A DNA stretch of 64,000 nt from Galdieria sulphuraria (GCF_000341285.1 NW_005178438.1:27848-91847), one strand, 5' to 3'; shown: positions 12,239 to 22,517, counted from the first letter of the stretch. A program made the numbers and translations. The notes: a model not told the origin generated them from the sequence alone.

Positions 12239-12546
12239 ATGCTGCCTTCTGACAAAGAGGCAGCCTCATTACTTAGAAATGTGCTATGTGCCCCTTTGTC
12301 AATCCACAAGGCGAGAGACTTTACTTTATTCACCGAAAGAAATGGTGTGGTGATGAGAAAAAGAGTTGAAAAGTACACTTGTGAACTGTCAATCTTTGTG
12401 GCCTTGACTAGAAGTGCTAAATGCTGATGCGGACATAGACTTATTCAAGGCGAACATTCCTAAGCATCATTTAGGAGATTCATTTGACCAATGCAGGTGA
12501 AAATTTGGTTGCATATTTAGCAAAAGGGTTAAGAACAGCCAACTAA
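12239..12546 (+). CDS. small unknown gene, exon structure unresolved
   Basis: An ATG at 12239 opens MLPSDKEAASLLRNVLCAPL and continues to about 12345 with protein-like composition. Two later coding-looking segments lie in other phases: DADIDLFKANIPKHHLGDSF near 12425-12490 and NAGENLVAYLAKGLRTAN ending at a TAA at 12544. One workable join uses a GTGTGG donor near 12343 and a TGACTAG acceptor near 12412. I could not settle the second join. The gene shares a roughly 195-bp divergent promoter with SMC5. No family is recognised. Confidence 0.3.
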
Positions 12547-12635
12547 CCATATTCTGGAAAAATGAGAATACCAAAGCTCAATTCGCTTGGATTGAATTTC
12601 ATGAAAACTCATAGTAAACCTAAAAATTCGATTTG

Positions 12636-12818
12636 TCACTTTACAAGACGAAGGGACATTTCGACATTTGAAGTAAAACGAGATATTCCAACTTCAAGAG
12701 CATCCTTGAAGAGTTGCAGCAGCAGCGAGCTTAGCAAGTAAGGAGACAACATCTTCTGATCCAAAACAGTTTGAATCACAGAAATATTCTCGAGATGACG
12801 AGAAAATTCAAACCACAT
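12636..12818 (-). CDS. small unknown ORF or terminal exon
   Basis: A 60-codon frame with a true ATG at 12818. It has a helical, leucine-rich composition (NISVIQTVLDQKMLSPYLL, LLLQLFKDALEVGI) that looks like protein rather than chance. It lies just downstream of the histidine phosphatase on the same strand and could be a further exon of it or a separate micro-gene. No convincing splice join was found. Confidence 0.25.
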   Translation of the reverse strand: MWFEFSRHLENISVIQTVLDQKMLSPYLLSSLLLQLFKDALEVGISRFTSNVEMSLRLVK

Positions 12819-12840
12819 ACAAAACCTTGTTTATTGCTCT

Positions 12841-13812
12841 CTATCTCTCCTTGGCTTTCAAAATAAGCCAAGGAGCCACTTTGGTTATTTCATGCTGCTG
12901 ACCATCTAAAGTGGCTTTTACAAGAAGCAATAATAGAGCAATGTCCTCAAGCAAAAGTTTAACGATAAACGGGACAACAATGCTCTGGTTCACTTAAAAA
13001 GGATGTGTCACAAATTCGTGTTGGTATCCACTGTCTGTTATCTTGTTCTACCAGTTCTGTGAGGCAGCAATCTACCAAAGCTTTTCAGAGTATGACATCG
13101 CAAATTGAACATACCTACAAGTGACCCAATCTACTGGCCGTTTTGGATACAAACCCAACGCAAGTACTTCAACAGAAGCGCCGTGTGTAACTACGAGGAT
13201 ATTCTGAAGTGGATATCGTTCCTGTGTAAGACTCATCATAGTCTTCCTAGCCCGTTCTTTCAGTGAAAAACGCGTTTCTGGGTGTTTTGGTATGAAAATG
13301 GGTTGATAAGTCACGTCAATAGCAGGAAATTGATCACGCAGTTCCTCCAAGGATTTCCACTCGGGGATGGTTGGTCCTACCATACTTTCAGACCTGCATA
13401 GATAAAATGTTCCGTATAATACCAAACCACTCTTCATTGAGCCATTCCGTAGCTCCTGGCTCGATTTTGATTTCAAGTCCACACTTCTCTGCAATAATAA
13501 CAGCGGTTTGAACACATCGAAGAAAAGGCGACGAGATTATAACATCAACCTGTTCTTTAGATAATTCTCCTAAAACAAGCTTAAACTTTTCAGGCTTTAT
13601 TTATCAGTACATCGAGTTGTACCTGCCAACTCCCAAGCTTGCTTGCGTCCTCGTTCTGTCAGAGGAGGATCCTTATAACAAAGCCTTAAAGACAGGAAAA
13701 CGAGAGGAAAATAGCTCCTTACATATGGGTTCTTAGCTTTCTGCTTCCATATTTCATCAACGTGGTCCATTCTCTCACCATGTCGAACTAACCAAAGTTT
13801 CCTTCCTTTCAT
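12841..13812 (-). CDS. histidine phosphatase (phosphoglycerate mutase-like)
   Basis: A member of the branch-1 histidine phosphatase superfamily, which transfers phosphate through a catalytic histidine. MKGRKLWLVRHGERMDHVDE gives the RHG catalytic motif near residue 10. NPY joins across an intron to DPPLTERGRKQAWELAGT. VDVIISSPFLRCVQTA supplies the second arginine motif, and VVTHGASVEVLAL supplies the second catalytic histidine. The arrangement with WLNEEWFG resembles the TULA/UBASH3-like branch rather than glycolytic mutase. The C-terminus was followed through DWVTCSFGRLL and a further intron into an exon ending WLILKAKER at a TAG at 12841. If that last intron is not used, the gene ends at 13038 instead. 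Substrate unknown. Confidence 0.75.
12847..12915. repeat. two consecutive perfect inverted repeats
   Basis: CTCCTTGGCTT (12847-12857) pairs exactly with AAGCCAAGGAG (12865-12875) around a 7-nt loop. GCCACTTT (12875-12882) then pairs with AAAGTGGC (12908-12915). A looser third pairing (AGAGCA with TGCTCT) follows to about 12985. They overlap the predicted last exon of the histidine phosphatase, close to its stop, and could fold in its mRNA. Confidence 0.5.
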
Positions 13813-14054
13813 CAATAGAGCCAATCTAATCTTTGGAAATTTCACCAATTCACTCTACACAATTTCATTTGCCAGAAAATCAAACAGTGTATATATACGC
13901 TTGAAGCTTACTTCATAGAGGAAAACTGTTTTTAGGTATGAAAATAATATATGGGTCAAGTACAACAGCATTTGAAAGCATCAAATATTTGCAATTGCAA
14001 GTTGAATAACAATGGAATCGACGAGATCCATTCCATCTTTATTTTCTTCATCGG

Positions 14055-15341
14055 ATGAAAACTGATTTCATGAGAGATTTGACTGCCTTCCCGCGCCATG
14101 TTCTCGGCTTTACATTTCAAGTTTCTATTCAAAGAAAGTTGTGGACTACAACGCAATCTTCATTCAAAGGTACTCATCGACTGAATCGAATCTCAAACAC
14201 TATTATTCCCAGACGACTCAACTTTTTGGTGGGATCCCCAGTTGAAACAAATTGCGGAGTTCACTATTTTTCATTCTTGGAGTTTTTTATGTCCAGTGAA
14301 GGTTCACAAAAGAAAGATAAACGTCCGTTTTTTGCAGCATCCTTTCAACTTTATAAACAACTGACAAACCGGGCAACATTATTATATCCGATATGGACCT
14401 TGACTGCCTCTCTTCTGGCTCTATTTCGACCAAGTCTTTTTAATAGGATTAGCTCACAAAGCATTTCTTGGGCGCTCTCTGTCTTAATGTTTTCTGTTGG
14501 TTCTACACTGTCTTTGAAAGACTTTGTTCCGGTGTTGAAAAGTCCACTCCCAGTACTACTAGGTTTCATCGGTTGTTATATTTTGATGCCATTTCTTTCT
14601 GTTTTTATTTCTCGTTTCTGTGGTTTTCATTACGAATATTATGCTGGTATGATTCTCTTGGGTTGTGTATCAGGAGGACAGGCGAGTAATCTTTCGACAT
14701 ATATTGCCAAGGGAGATGTTGCACTGAGTGTAGCCATGACAACAATTTCCACTTTAGCATCAGTTTTCATGCTGCCAACTCTTTCTAAGCTGTTTCTTGG
14801 AACAGTTATTCCCATCAGTGTGGTAGAGTTATCCAAGTCTACTGCTGAAGTTGTACTTGCTCCAATATTACTAGGAATGTTTCTCCATTCGTGTTTCCCA
14901 AAGCTAATGTATGTATTGGAGCCTGCACTTCCTCTCGTTGGTGTTGTCGCTACAATGTATTGTGTAGTCGGTGCCCTTTCAAAGGTGCAGAATTTGATAT
15001 TGAATAGCGCAGGGGTCTTGTTTTTGCCTGTTATGTTGCTGCATTTTGTGGGAGGTAAGAATGTTTGGAATAGGGAGAAGAGCTCTGTTAACGGAATGCC
15101 TTCAGGAATTGCTGGCTATTACATACCTAAATGTTTGGGTTTGAACGAGAAAGTATGTCGCACGCTTTCCATTGAAACCTGTTTCAAGTCACCAGCATTA
15201 TCTTATGTGTTGGCTATAAAACATTTCAGTGCTTTTGGTGTGAGAATGCCATCAGCAGTTTCAATTCTAGTCTTGGCACCATTAGCTGCATTTTATTCAG
15301 TTATTTTGCGTTTTTTATCTGTGAAGATTGAAGATAATTGA
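14055..15341 (+). CDS. BASS-family carrier, divergent paralogue, probably plastid
   Basis: A bile acid:sodium symporter family protein with about ten membrane spans. In algae and plants these sit in the plastid envelope and carry small organic acids. The first 80 residues, rich in Arg, Ser and Thr, look like a transit peptide; a later ATG at 14289 (MSSEG) is an alternative start. The core includes LMFSVGSTLSLKDF, GCVSGGQASNLSTYIAKGDV and VVELSKSTAEVVLAPILLGM. A 51-nt intron (GTAAGA to TTCAG, about 15055-15105) interrupts LHFVGG/IAGYY; its length is a multiple of three with no stop, so unspliced RNA stays open. In the sodium-site helix, the family's IEVGMQNSGL is replaced by IETCFKSPAL: the Glu is kept and the Gln is Lys. 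Compare the canonical paralogue at 53325. Substrate unknown. Confidence 0.85.
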   Translation: MKTDFMRDLTAFPRHVLGFTFQVSIQRKLWTTTQSSFKGTHRLNRISNTIIPRRLNFLVGSPVETNCGVHYFSFLEFFMSSEGSQKKDKRPFFAASFQLYKQLTNRATLLYPIWTLTASLLALFRPSLFNRISSQSISWALSVLMFSVGSTLSLKDFVPVLKSPLPVLLGFIGCYILMPFLSVFISRFCGFHYEYYAGMILLGCVSGGQASNLSTYIAKGDVALSVAMTTISTLASVFMLPTLSKLFLGTVIPISVVELSKSTAEVVLAPILLGMFLHSCFPKLMYVLEPALPLVGVVATMYCVVGALSKVQNLILNSAGVLFLPVMLLHFVGGKNVWNREKSSVNGMPSGIAGYYIPKCLGLNEKVCRTLSIETCFKSPALSYVLAIKHFSAFGVRMPSAVSILVLAPLAAFYSVILRFLSVKIEDN

Positions 15342-15794
15342 AAGTTGCTTTCTATAAATGTATTTACTCTTGGATAACTGAGTCAACTAATTGGTCGGAC
15401 TCTTGAGTTACTTTTATGGTTGTCAACTCAGAGAGAAAAGGAGAAGAAAGATATTTGGCCATATTTTGAATAGGACTCTTCTTGTTAAAGTGGAAATGTA
15501 CTGAAACTGTTAAGGTGATAACAAATCTTGCGAGAAAAAAATGCTGATGAAAAATGCGTCTTTCCAAAAATGGCAATTTTGTTGATTCTCAAATATAGAA
15601 ATGCTTTTCAAAGAGAATATGAAACCTGCATCTACTAGACCATTCCTAATTGCTTATTCGAAACATTTTCAAATTTGGAAAGTTAGAATTCTATGGAAAG
15701 AACCCGTCGTAAGAGTCCAGGAGCCTATCATGAAAGGTTCAAGAGAAATGGGAAAATTTGGATTGTGCAAAAATTTTAAAATCGCATTTTTGAA

Positions 15795-17102
15795 ATGGAA
15801 GACAAGTTCTTAGGTGACACTGATAGGAAGTCTCAGTTGTTCTTTCCTGAGAACTTCAAAACAAAGAAAGCAAATGTCCAAGGATATATAGACTTCCATA
15901 ACCATCAGTCACATACTATCCTTGAAGAGGTAAAAAAGTATACAGCCTTGTATAATTTTGTGTTGAGAAGATTGCAGTTTCTGGATATACCGATAACTTG
16001 GACGACTGAGGTTTCTGACTATTTATCTCAAGATAACTTTCATAAAAGAGAAAAATCTTCAGAAAACACAGGTTCGCCTTTTTGTAGTTTTGAAAAGTGT
16101 CAAAAGGTTCAGGTAACTTGGTCCCTTTGGCCCGAAGATATTTATACCCAGTTTGATTATTCACAGGAACATTTATGTAACTTTGCATCTACAACTGCTT
16201 TAAAAGAATTTTCTTCACCATCGGAATACTCCTTCTCCACAATAGCAGACAATGGAAGGCAAGATCATCCCGAAGAACTTGAAAAAGGAGAAAAGTTGAG
16301 ATATCCACGGAAGGAAAGAATGAAGCAAAGCTCATTGTTCGATCTAACTGCTCGTTTTTTCGACATTCTTCTTCATTCTCCAAATGGAACTGTTGATTTG
16401 AATTTCGCAAGTAGGAAACTTGATGTCCGAAAGAGAAGACTTTATGACGTTCTTAACGTCTGCGAAGGTAATCAATTGAAGAGATTGATGATGTGAATGT
16501 ACTTTTTATCGTCGATAGGAGTTGGAATACTGGACAAAGCAACGAAGAACTGTGTAAAGTTAAGGGAAAACGGAGCTGAAACAATGACAAACATGCAAAA
16601 GTTTTTGGATTTGCAACGTCAACTAAAAATGTTAGAAGACGAAGAGAGGTATTGCTTGGTAATCTTTCTCCTCAATTTCTTTTCAAATTCATCATAGTGA
16701 GGTTGATCGTGAACTCCTTATGCACAACAACCCGGAAAATCGTTCGAAACGCAATCGCTCCCACTGTAGACTGTCTACAGTCTTTTCGAAAAATCATCAA
16801 AAGGAACTCTTTATTGAAGCACCTGCTGGGTCAGTTCTAAGCGTTTTGAAACCCAAGGTTGGAGAGTTTCGACTCGTTTGAATCGGTTTATTAAACCTTT
16901 TCTTTTCTAGCTTTCCACGGATGGAGTCGAATGGCTTTATCAGATTGCTGTCAAAAGTACAGGTGGACAAGTTGCTTATAAGATTCTATCAGATACTGAT
17001 CGGGTTCCGCAAGAGCCTAATTCGTCTTCAAAGCAAAGTCGCAAAAGTTTTAATCTCACTAAATATTGGCCTTGTGAAACTGTTTCTATGTCTACAAAGT
17101 GA
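15795..17102 (+). CDS. E2F-family transcription factor
   Basis: A DNA-binding cell-cycle regulator. The winged-helix domain reads SSLFDLTARFFDILLHSPNG, VDLNFASRKLDVRKRRLYDV, then LNVCEG spliced to VGILDKATKNCVKL. The RRxYD signature of E2F/DP proteins is intact as RRLYD. A leucine-rich dimerisation stretch follows (MQKFLDLQRQLKMLEDEE). Then comes a marked-box-like segment with ELFIEAPAGSVLSVLKP, the E2F-type xxAPxGTxLxVP pattern. Four exons are joined by short introns with clear GT-AG ends, and the stop TGA is at 17100-17102. The N-terminal 150 residues are poorly conserved and unrecognised. The marked box argues for a true E2F rather than an atypical E2F7/8/DEL factor. It probably binds TTGGCGC-type sites like the one upstream of SMC5. 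Confidence 0.87.
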
Positions 17103-17214
17103 TGATGAATATAGTCTTGTAATACTTCACATTAAGAGTTGTTTCAACGCTTTCTTCCGAATAAAAAATCTTCAACGAATCAAAATGTGATTTGTTGTCG
17201 TCGATTCCTTAAGA

Positions 17215-18157
17215 ATGAGTCGTCCTGAATACTTAGCTCCTCCAGAAATTTATTATGATGATCAACAAGCTAAAAAGTATCTAACGAATACACGAATAAA
17301 TGAAGTTCAGAGGAGTCTTACTGAAAGGTTTGTTTCGAATAGTTACTGTTCTATTACTTAGTTTCAAGTTTCAGAGCGTTAGAGTTGCTTTGTCTACGGC
17401 CCAATCAAAAGAGTTTGTTACTCGACTTGGGTTGTGGCTCTGGTCTTAGTGGTGACGTTATAACAGAGGAGGGTCATGAGTGGGTAGGCTTTGATATCTC
17501 TCAAGCTATGTTGGATACAGCCAGTTCTAGAGATGTTGAAGGTGATTTGGTGTTGCTTGACTTGGGACAAGGACTTCCACTGAGAACAGGTAGTCAATCT
17601 TCCTTTTTGTTTTTTTGCAACACTTATTATGAAAGGTATTTTTGACGGTGCTATAAGTGTTTCAGCCATCCAGTGGCTTTGTAACGCGGACAAAGTATGC
17701 TTATTTTTGCTTTATATTGCTTTTATATAACTTGCAAAAGACCTCTTATGAACCTAGAAAGCGAATGTCTTCTTTTTTCAATTCACTTTATGCTTGTCTG
17801 ATTCGAGGTTCAAGAGCGGTTTTACAGTTTTATCCTGATTCTTCTGACCAAGTAGATCTTTTATTGACTGCAGCTCAGAAAGCAGGTTTTTCAGGAGGGT
17901 TGGTAGTTGACTTTCCAAATAGCACAAGAGCGAAGAAGTTTTTCTTATGCCTAACAGCAGGACCTCCTTCTTCTTCCCTTGCAACGAATGATAAGCGTGT
18001 AAATAATTATGAAACAAGCAAAGGAAAGAAGAGGAATAATGGTATTTCATTGAGGTCTAAGATATTAGCAAAGAAAGAGCGTCAAAGACGTCAAGGACGA
18101 GAAGTTCGACCTGATTCCAAATATACTGGAAGGAAACGCTCTGGAAAGCTTCGTTAA
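17215..18157 (+). CDS. BUD23: 18S rRNA (guanine-N7) methyltransferase BUD23
   Basis: A SAM-dependent methyltransferase that, with TRM112, makes m7G in 18S rRNA during small-subunit assembly in the nucleus. It starts MSRPEYLAPPEIYYDDQQA, the family's typical opening (RPE..APPE.FY). Motif I is LLLDLGCGSGLSG, followed by WVGFDISQAMLDTA, DLVLLDLGQGLPLRTG, and FDGAISVSAIQWLCNADK. The C-terminal BUD23 domain ends in a basic tail, AKKERQRRQG and TGRKRSGKLR, which is typical of the family. Four exons with introns of about 45 nt are readable. The ATG at 17215 is only 113 bp from the E2F stop. Full length and intact. Confidence 0.93.
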
Positions 18158-18289
18158 GGTCTCTATTCTCTATTAGTTGAAGAGAACTTTTGTAGCGTTC
18201 ACTTAGGAAAACGAATTTTTATAGAATCCCATCTCAAGAGAAACACACAAAGTATGTGAAACAGACATATCAACTAAGAGCAAAGACAG

Positions 18290-19372
18290 TTATGCATGAA
18301 TATTGAAGCCCCAGTATTCTTTTTGATGATTCAGAATTATATTTTTGTCTAAGCCTTCCAATTCCTTCATTTCAGATGAAGACAACTCAAATAAGACATC
18401 AAAGTTTTCCTTGATACGTTCTTTCTTTACGCTAAAGAAAATCAGACATATTCAGCAGATGCTTACTTTTATAGAATAGTCCAATCCCACCTTTTTGGAA
18501 TTACTGAGCAGCCACGCTGCATACACCATCTGATCAAAATTTGAGCAGGAGTTTTGCCATGCTTCTTTGCAACCTTTGCAACTGTCTCATCTTGAAGAGG
18601 ACCATGTTTACCACTTCCCAGTGGAGAGTATGCAGTAACATGGACTCCTCGGCTCTTACAAAATTCAAGTAGATCTGTTCTTGCATAATATGGATGCATT
18701 TCAATTTGATTCACTGCGGGAGGAATCTAAAACTCTCCAAGTCAAAACATGTAGACTCTATGATTTCACACAACAAACCTTGCAATAGCTAAAAAGATCC
18801 AACATATGACAATGGAATTTTGGATACACCAATAGACTTGACGAGACCCATTTTTTGAAGTTCTTCCATAGCATGCCAAGTTTGTTCAAGAGAAACTTTA
18901 GCAAACTTTATATTTCCATCTTTGTCCTTGGGTATCCAGTTACTTGCTGTGATAGGTAAACCCATAAACTCCCAGTTGCAAGGCCAGTGCTAAGAGACAA
19001 AGTTTAGCTAAAGTAAACAACAAGAACTTGGCAACATACAACTAGATAAAGGTCCAAATAGTCCAGACGCAAATCCTGTAGGGTTTGCTTACAAGCTTCG
19101 ATGACTCTTTGGGGCTCGTGACATGTATTCCACGATTTGGAAGTAACAAATATGTCCGATCTCTTCACTCCCTTAGAAAAGAGTTCCGAGAAAGCTTGTC
19201 CAATCTCTTTTTCATTCTGATAAATGGCTGCACAGTCAAAATGTCTGTACCCAACTTCATAAGCAGCCTTCACACATTCACCCACTACACCTGGTTCTGC
19301 TTTCCAGGTGCCGAAACCTCTCAAAGGTATAGTTGCTCCTGAATTTAACTTGTCTACTATCTTATCAGTCAT
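18290..19372 (-). CDS. aldo/keto reductase
   Basis: An NADPH-dependent AKR of the aldose reductase type, reducing sugar or other aldehydes in the cytosol. The TIM-barrel opening reads [20 protein letters not shown]. The catalytic tetrad is visible as [18 protein letters not shown] (Asp and Tyr), VTSKSW (Lys) and an HWPC motif at the next exon start. Substrate and cofactor loops include [38 protein letters not shown] and CSVIPKR. The final exon ends [19 protein letters not shown] with the stop at 18290. Five or so exons. Polyol-metabolising algae carry several such enzymes; the exact substrate cannot be told. It converges with BUD23 across a gap of about 130 bp. Confidence 0.88.
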
Positions 19373-19426
19373 TCTAACAACTCTGCCACAATTTCACCAA
19401 GCACTATAAAAAGCTAATAAAGTTTA

Positions 19427-19734
19427 TCAAATGTCAAGAGTCGTTGGGACTGGAATGTCTTCATCTTCATCTCCGAGCTCCAAAGGAAAGTTCGTTGGAG
19501 AAAAAATCATGTCCAAGGGACAGGATAGAAAATTCTGAAAGGATACGAAGTTTTGTGTTTGTCTTTGGGAAGGAAAGAGAAACGACATGAAGTTTGGAGA
19601 ATCCTTTCTTAGATGCTTGTTCACTATCTTTGGTTGACCTTCACGTCCATTGGAACCTTCACACGTGTGACTGGTAGGACAGCTTGGCTATGAGAAGAAC
19701 TAGCCATAGCATCTGAATGGGACATGAATTCCAT
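19427..19734 (-). CDS. small acidic-tailed protein of unknown function
   Basis: Two exons give about 88 residues: MEFMSHSDAMASSSHSQAVL, then across a 41-nt intron NKHLRKDSPNFMSFLFPSQR and a tail ELGDEDEDIPVPTTLDI. The intron donor GTGTGA is weak, but the join keeps frame and the acceptor (GATAG) is good. The stop lies 54 bp upstream of the aldo/keto reductase start on the same strand. No family recognised; moderate doubt that it is a gene. Confidence 0.4.
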
Positions 19735-19766
19735 TGATATACTGAGCTCTAAATGTGTTTAAAATA

Positions 19767-20250
19767 TTATATTTGGTATGTAAAGAGCCATATGAAGAAA
19801 GCCAATAGCGTTTCTCTGACACTCCATTTTATTCTGATTTCAAGTTCTTTCATGGTTTCTGTAAGAGGGAAATGCTACGGACAACGGTTGATATACGAGG
19901 TTGACTCCAACAAGCAATTCAAGAATGAGTTGTAGATAGGAGCAGCATTGTGTTCGGACAAACCTTTCTCAATTATGAGTGATACACAATTTAATACAGT
20001 AGAAATTTTCTTCTCTGAAAGTATTCTTGAATAGACTTCCACCAAGCCACACTTTAGCCATGTTACTGGACCTTGGATTTTCAAAGAGAAACAAACGCTC
20101 AAGATAATAACGACGTATGAGTGGGCTTGACAACAGTAAACAAATCTCCAAAGGCAAAGGAAAGGTAGAAAAGCTTCCCGTTATTATGTGAGACCAGAAC
20201 AGTTGGCTATCAACTTTAAAGTCAAGGTCTCCTTCATAACATAACCGACG
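19767..20250 (-). CDS. unknown protein, possibly tail-anchored, exons uncertain
   Basis: Three minus-strand segments look coding. The first carries LDFKVDSQLFWSHIITGSF and PLIRRYYLERLFLFENPR. The second carries LSEKKISTVLNCVSLIIEKG. The third begins MKELEIRIKWSVRETLLAFF and ends at 19767 with a hydrophobic C-terminal helix that could anchor it in a membrane. The joins between them are not settled and no true ATG is seen at the 5' end. No family recognised. Confidence 0.35.
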
Positions 20251-20483
20251 CAATTATGTTGTGACGAAAATGCTAAAATGGCTTTTTATGTCATACAAGA
20301 ATAACGACAGTCACACACCCGGTTTCTTCATCTTTGCACAAACCCTCAAGTCCAACAGCCCATCTATAGTCCATTTTTACTTTGAATTGGGTGTCTATTT
20401 TTTGGGTAACAGTCACTTTTTGGAGTTTGGGTATACTCCCTCTTTATGACTTTGATAGCAACTTTAACTTTGGAAGCTGTAAG

Positions 20484-21443
20484 ATGGAAAAAACAGAGAG
20501 AGACAGACTAGAGACGGAAAATATTGCAAGTAGCCTTTCACAAAAATGTTCCTTGTTAAAGAAGGAAGGAAGTAAGAAGGAACAATTTTCCCAAGCTGCT
20601 CAAGAGAGGGATATGAAACTTCATGGTCAACTAAGGCCACTAGTCCCTTTCTTTGTACCAGGAGAAGAAACAAGTGACGGAGACCTGAAAATTAACGACA
20701 CTTTACGAGTTCCGCAAGAAACGAGCTTCAAAGTTGCTGCAGAACCCAAAGAGGTTATAGTGAGAACTTGGGACAAAGAGCAAGGCTTTTTTGAAGAATC
20801 TGTACATAGAGTGACAGAAAGTAACAGGGAGCCAATGACAGAGGAGAAAGAAGGTCTCAAGAACGTGAAAGGTGACACTTCTGTGGTGGAAGTAAGGACC
20901 AAGTTGCTCACACCTGACAGTATTTTGGCCAGAGCTTCAGCAAAGAAACAGTTTCTTAGCCCTTACCCTGGTGGCTCTATTGAAGGGAAGGATGCAGAGC
21001 GAAAGAGCTGCTCTGATTTTTCGTTCGAAAGAGAAGTTTGTAGAGAACTGAGTTTTTCAGAGCAGACACAGAAGCTGGAGAACTATCAAAAGGGGAGTAA
21101 AAAGAGTGAGTTAAACAAAAAATATAACGAGCAAAAGAAGCCAAACCAGAGTGCAAAAAAGAAACACTCAGGTTCGCCAAAGTCACCTTATAACGAAATT
21201 ATGCGAAACTCGAACAAGTTAGAAGATAGTGAGAAAGGAAGAAGGGCAGCAGATAAGGAATACCGTGCCCCAGAGAAACACAACCAAAAGTCAAGTCGAA
21301 AAATTAAGAAAGCCTATAGTGAGGAAGGAAGTAAGAAACCAACGTCAACCGAAGCTGACTTGAATCGGAGATTTGCTGGTAGCTCTTATGATACTGCTAG
21401 CCCACCTCCAGCGTCTTTGCCACTTCCTTCATTTGTGAAATAG
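20484..21443 (+). CDS. charged disordered protein with an Edc1/PNRC-like C-terminal motif
   Basis: A single-exon gene of 319 residues from the ATG at 20484; an upstream TTG frame to 20382 is not needed. Almost the whole protein is rich in Lys, Glu, Ser and Gln and is predicted by eye to be disordered. The C-terminus is different: RRFAGSSYDTASPPPASLPL followed by PSF. This matches the layout of decapping activators Edc1/Edc2 and PNRC1/2. They have a [YF]AG-x-x-[FY] activation motif followed by a proline-rich SLPxP(S/P)F segment that binds the DCP1 EVH1 domain. Function as an mRNA decapping enhancer is inferred from this short motif only. The rest offers no recognisable domain. Confidence 0.6.
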   Translation: MEKTERDRLETENIASSLSQKCSLLKKEGSKKEQFSQAAQERDMKLHGQLRPLVPFFVPGEETSDGDLKINDTLRVPQETSFKVAAEPKEVIVRTWDKEQGFFEESVHRVTESNREPMTEEKEGLKNVKGDTSVVEVRTKLLTPDSILARASAKKQFLSPYPGGSIEGKDAERKSCSDFSFEREVCRELSFSEQTQKLENYQKGSKKSELNKKYNEQKKPNQSAKKKHSGSPKSPYNEIMRNSNKLEDSEKGRRAADKEYRAPEKHNQKSSRKIKKAYSEEGSKKPTSTEADLNRRFAGSSYDTASPPPASLPLPSFVK

Positions 21444-21505
21444 TAGTTATTGGTGGGTTTTCGGTGAACTTCAAGTGTAAGAAGTTATTTTGTTAAGTTT
21501 TCGTA

Positions 21506-22292
21506 TCACTTTAATTGCGTAGGTTTGTTGATAATTTGTCTTACAGTTTCGCTTGCCTCTTTTGCGAACTTCCTTTGTAGCCTTTGTGTAAAAGGGGTCA
21601 AGAGGAAGGTTAGAGGGTGACTTGCAACAGAGAAGGACGATATTTCGAACGTTACGTCACCATTTTTTCTTCGCTCTATAGCAACTAGTTCTTCACCTCG
21701 TAGTAAATGACGTCGAGTTGTTCCCCAACCTACTGCCATTCTGTGTACAGGTTTCATAGACTCTTCATTTGTGGAAACCTGACTTTGCAAGCAAGGTGAA
21801 AACACAGGTTTGCCAAACTGCCCTTCACTATCGTCGACGTATAATAGTTTGTTAGCAACCACGATACGAAAGAACATAAATCGGAAAGAAATAAGCACAG
21901 GAGTTTCTGGCTGTAGTCGTCCACAAACTTTAGCCCTTGAAAAGGAGGTTTTCAACGCCTCCAGTGAAGAAAGAGCTGACTTGGCTCTTCTCCAGGCCTT
22001 CATATTCAAGTTATTGCTTGATCCGAAACGAAACAAAATCCCTTACTTCTTCTCCACTACCAACAACTGTCTTTGTGTGATGAACGCAATAATAACGTTG
22101 ACAAGTGATTCCAGCCTTAAGTCTACCACAGCAGTTCCATCTAGTCTGGAATTTGTCTTCATAGTCGATAACCTTTGTATTCTTTATGTTTCTAGCATAC
22201 CGACAAAAATCTTCATCCGTCAAGTCTCTAAAGAAAATCGGTAAAAAAGGAGGTAGCCAGTCTACGAACTTGGCACCTTGTAATATGTCCAT
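21506..22292 (-). CDS. DUF1990 (UPF0548) family protein
   Basis: Members occur in bacteria, plants and algae; their biochemical role is not established. Two exons join at GSGEE/AWRRAKSALSSLEALK across a 49-nt intron. The diagnostic C-terminal half reads RMAVGWGTTRRHLLRGEELV, then VTFEISSFSVASHPLTFLLT and RLQRKFAKEASETVRQII. That matches the family's G(F/W)GT..GH...GEE...I...S.P.HPL...RLQR.FA layout. Spliced length is about 245 residues, slightly longer than usual because of an insert around CLQSQVSTNEESMK. The start at 22292 is the first ATG. It converges with the upstream plus-strand gene across about 60 bp. Confidence 0.82.
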
Positions 22293-22517
22293 TTTTCTCA
22301 ATTAGATGTTCCAACTTTCATCGATCAAAAACGCCTTGTTCAGATTCAACTGGATCTCGATTCTCAAACAAATTGAAAACCATTCAACATTATTCATTCT
22401 ATATGTATACAACTTAAGTTCCTAATTTAATTGTTTGTGTCTGCAATAGAGTTAGCTTCTACCTATTCAAAAACAAAAAGCTATCAATACAGCGAGAAGA
22501 GCTCAAGGAACAAAGTT

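Noticed and set aside
12847-12985. Calling the hairpin chain an H/ACA snoRNA or other named RNA
   Set aside because: No H box or ACA end was found at the right distances, and the segment reads as protein-like sequence on the minus strand.
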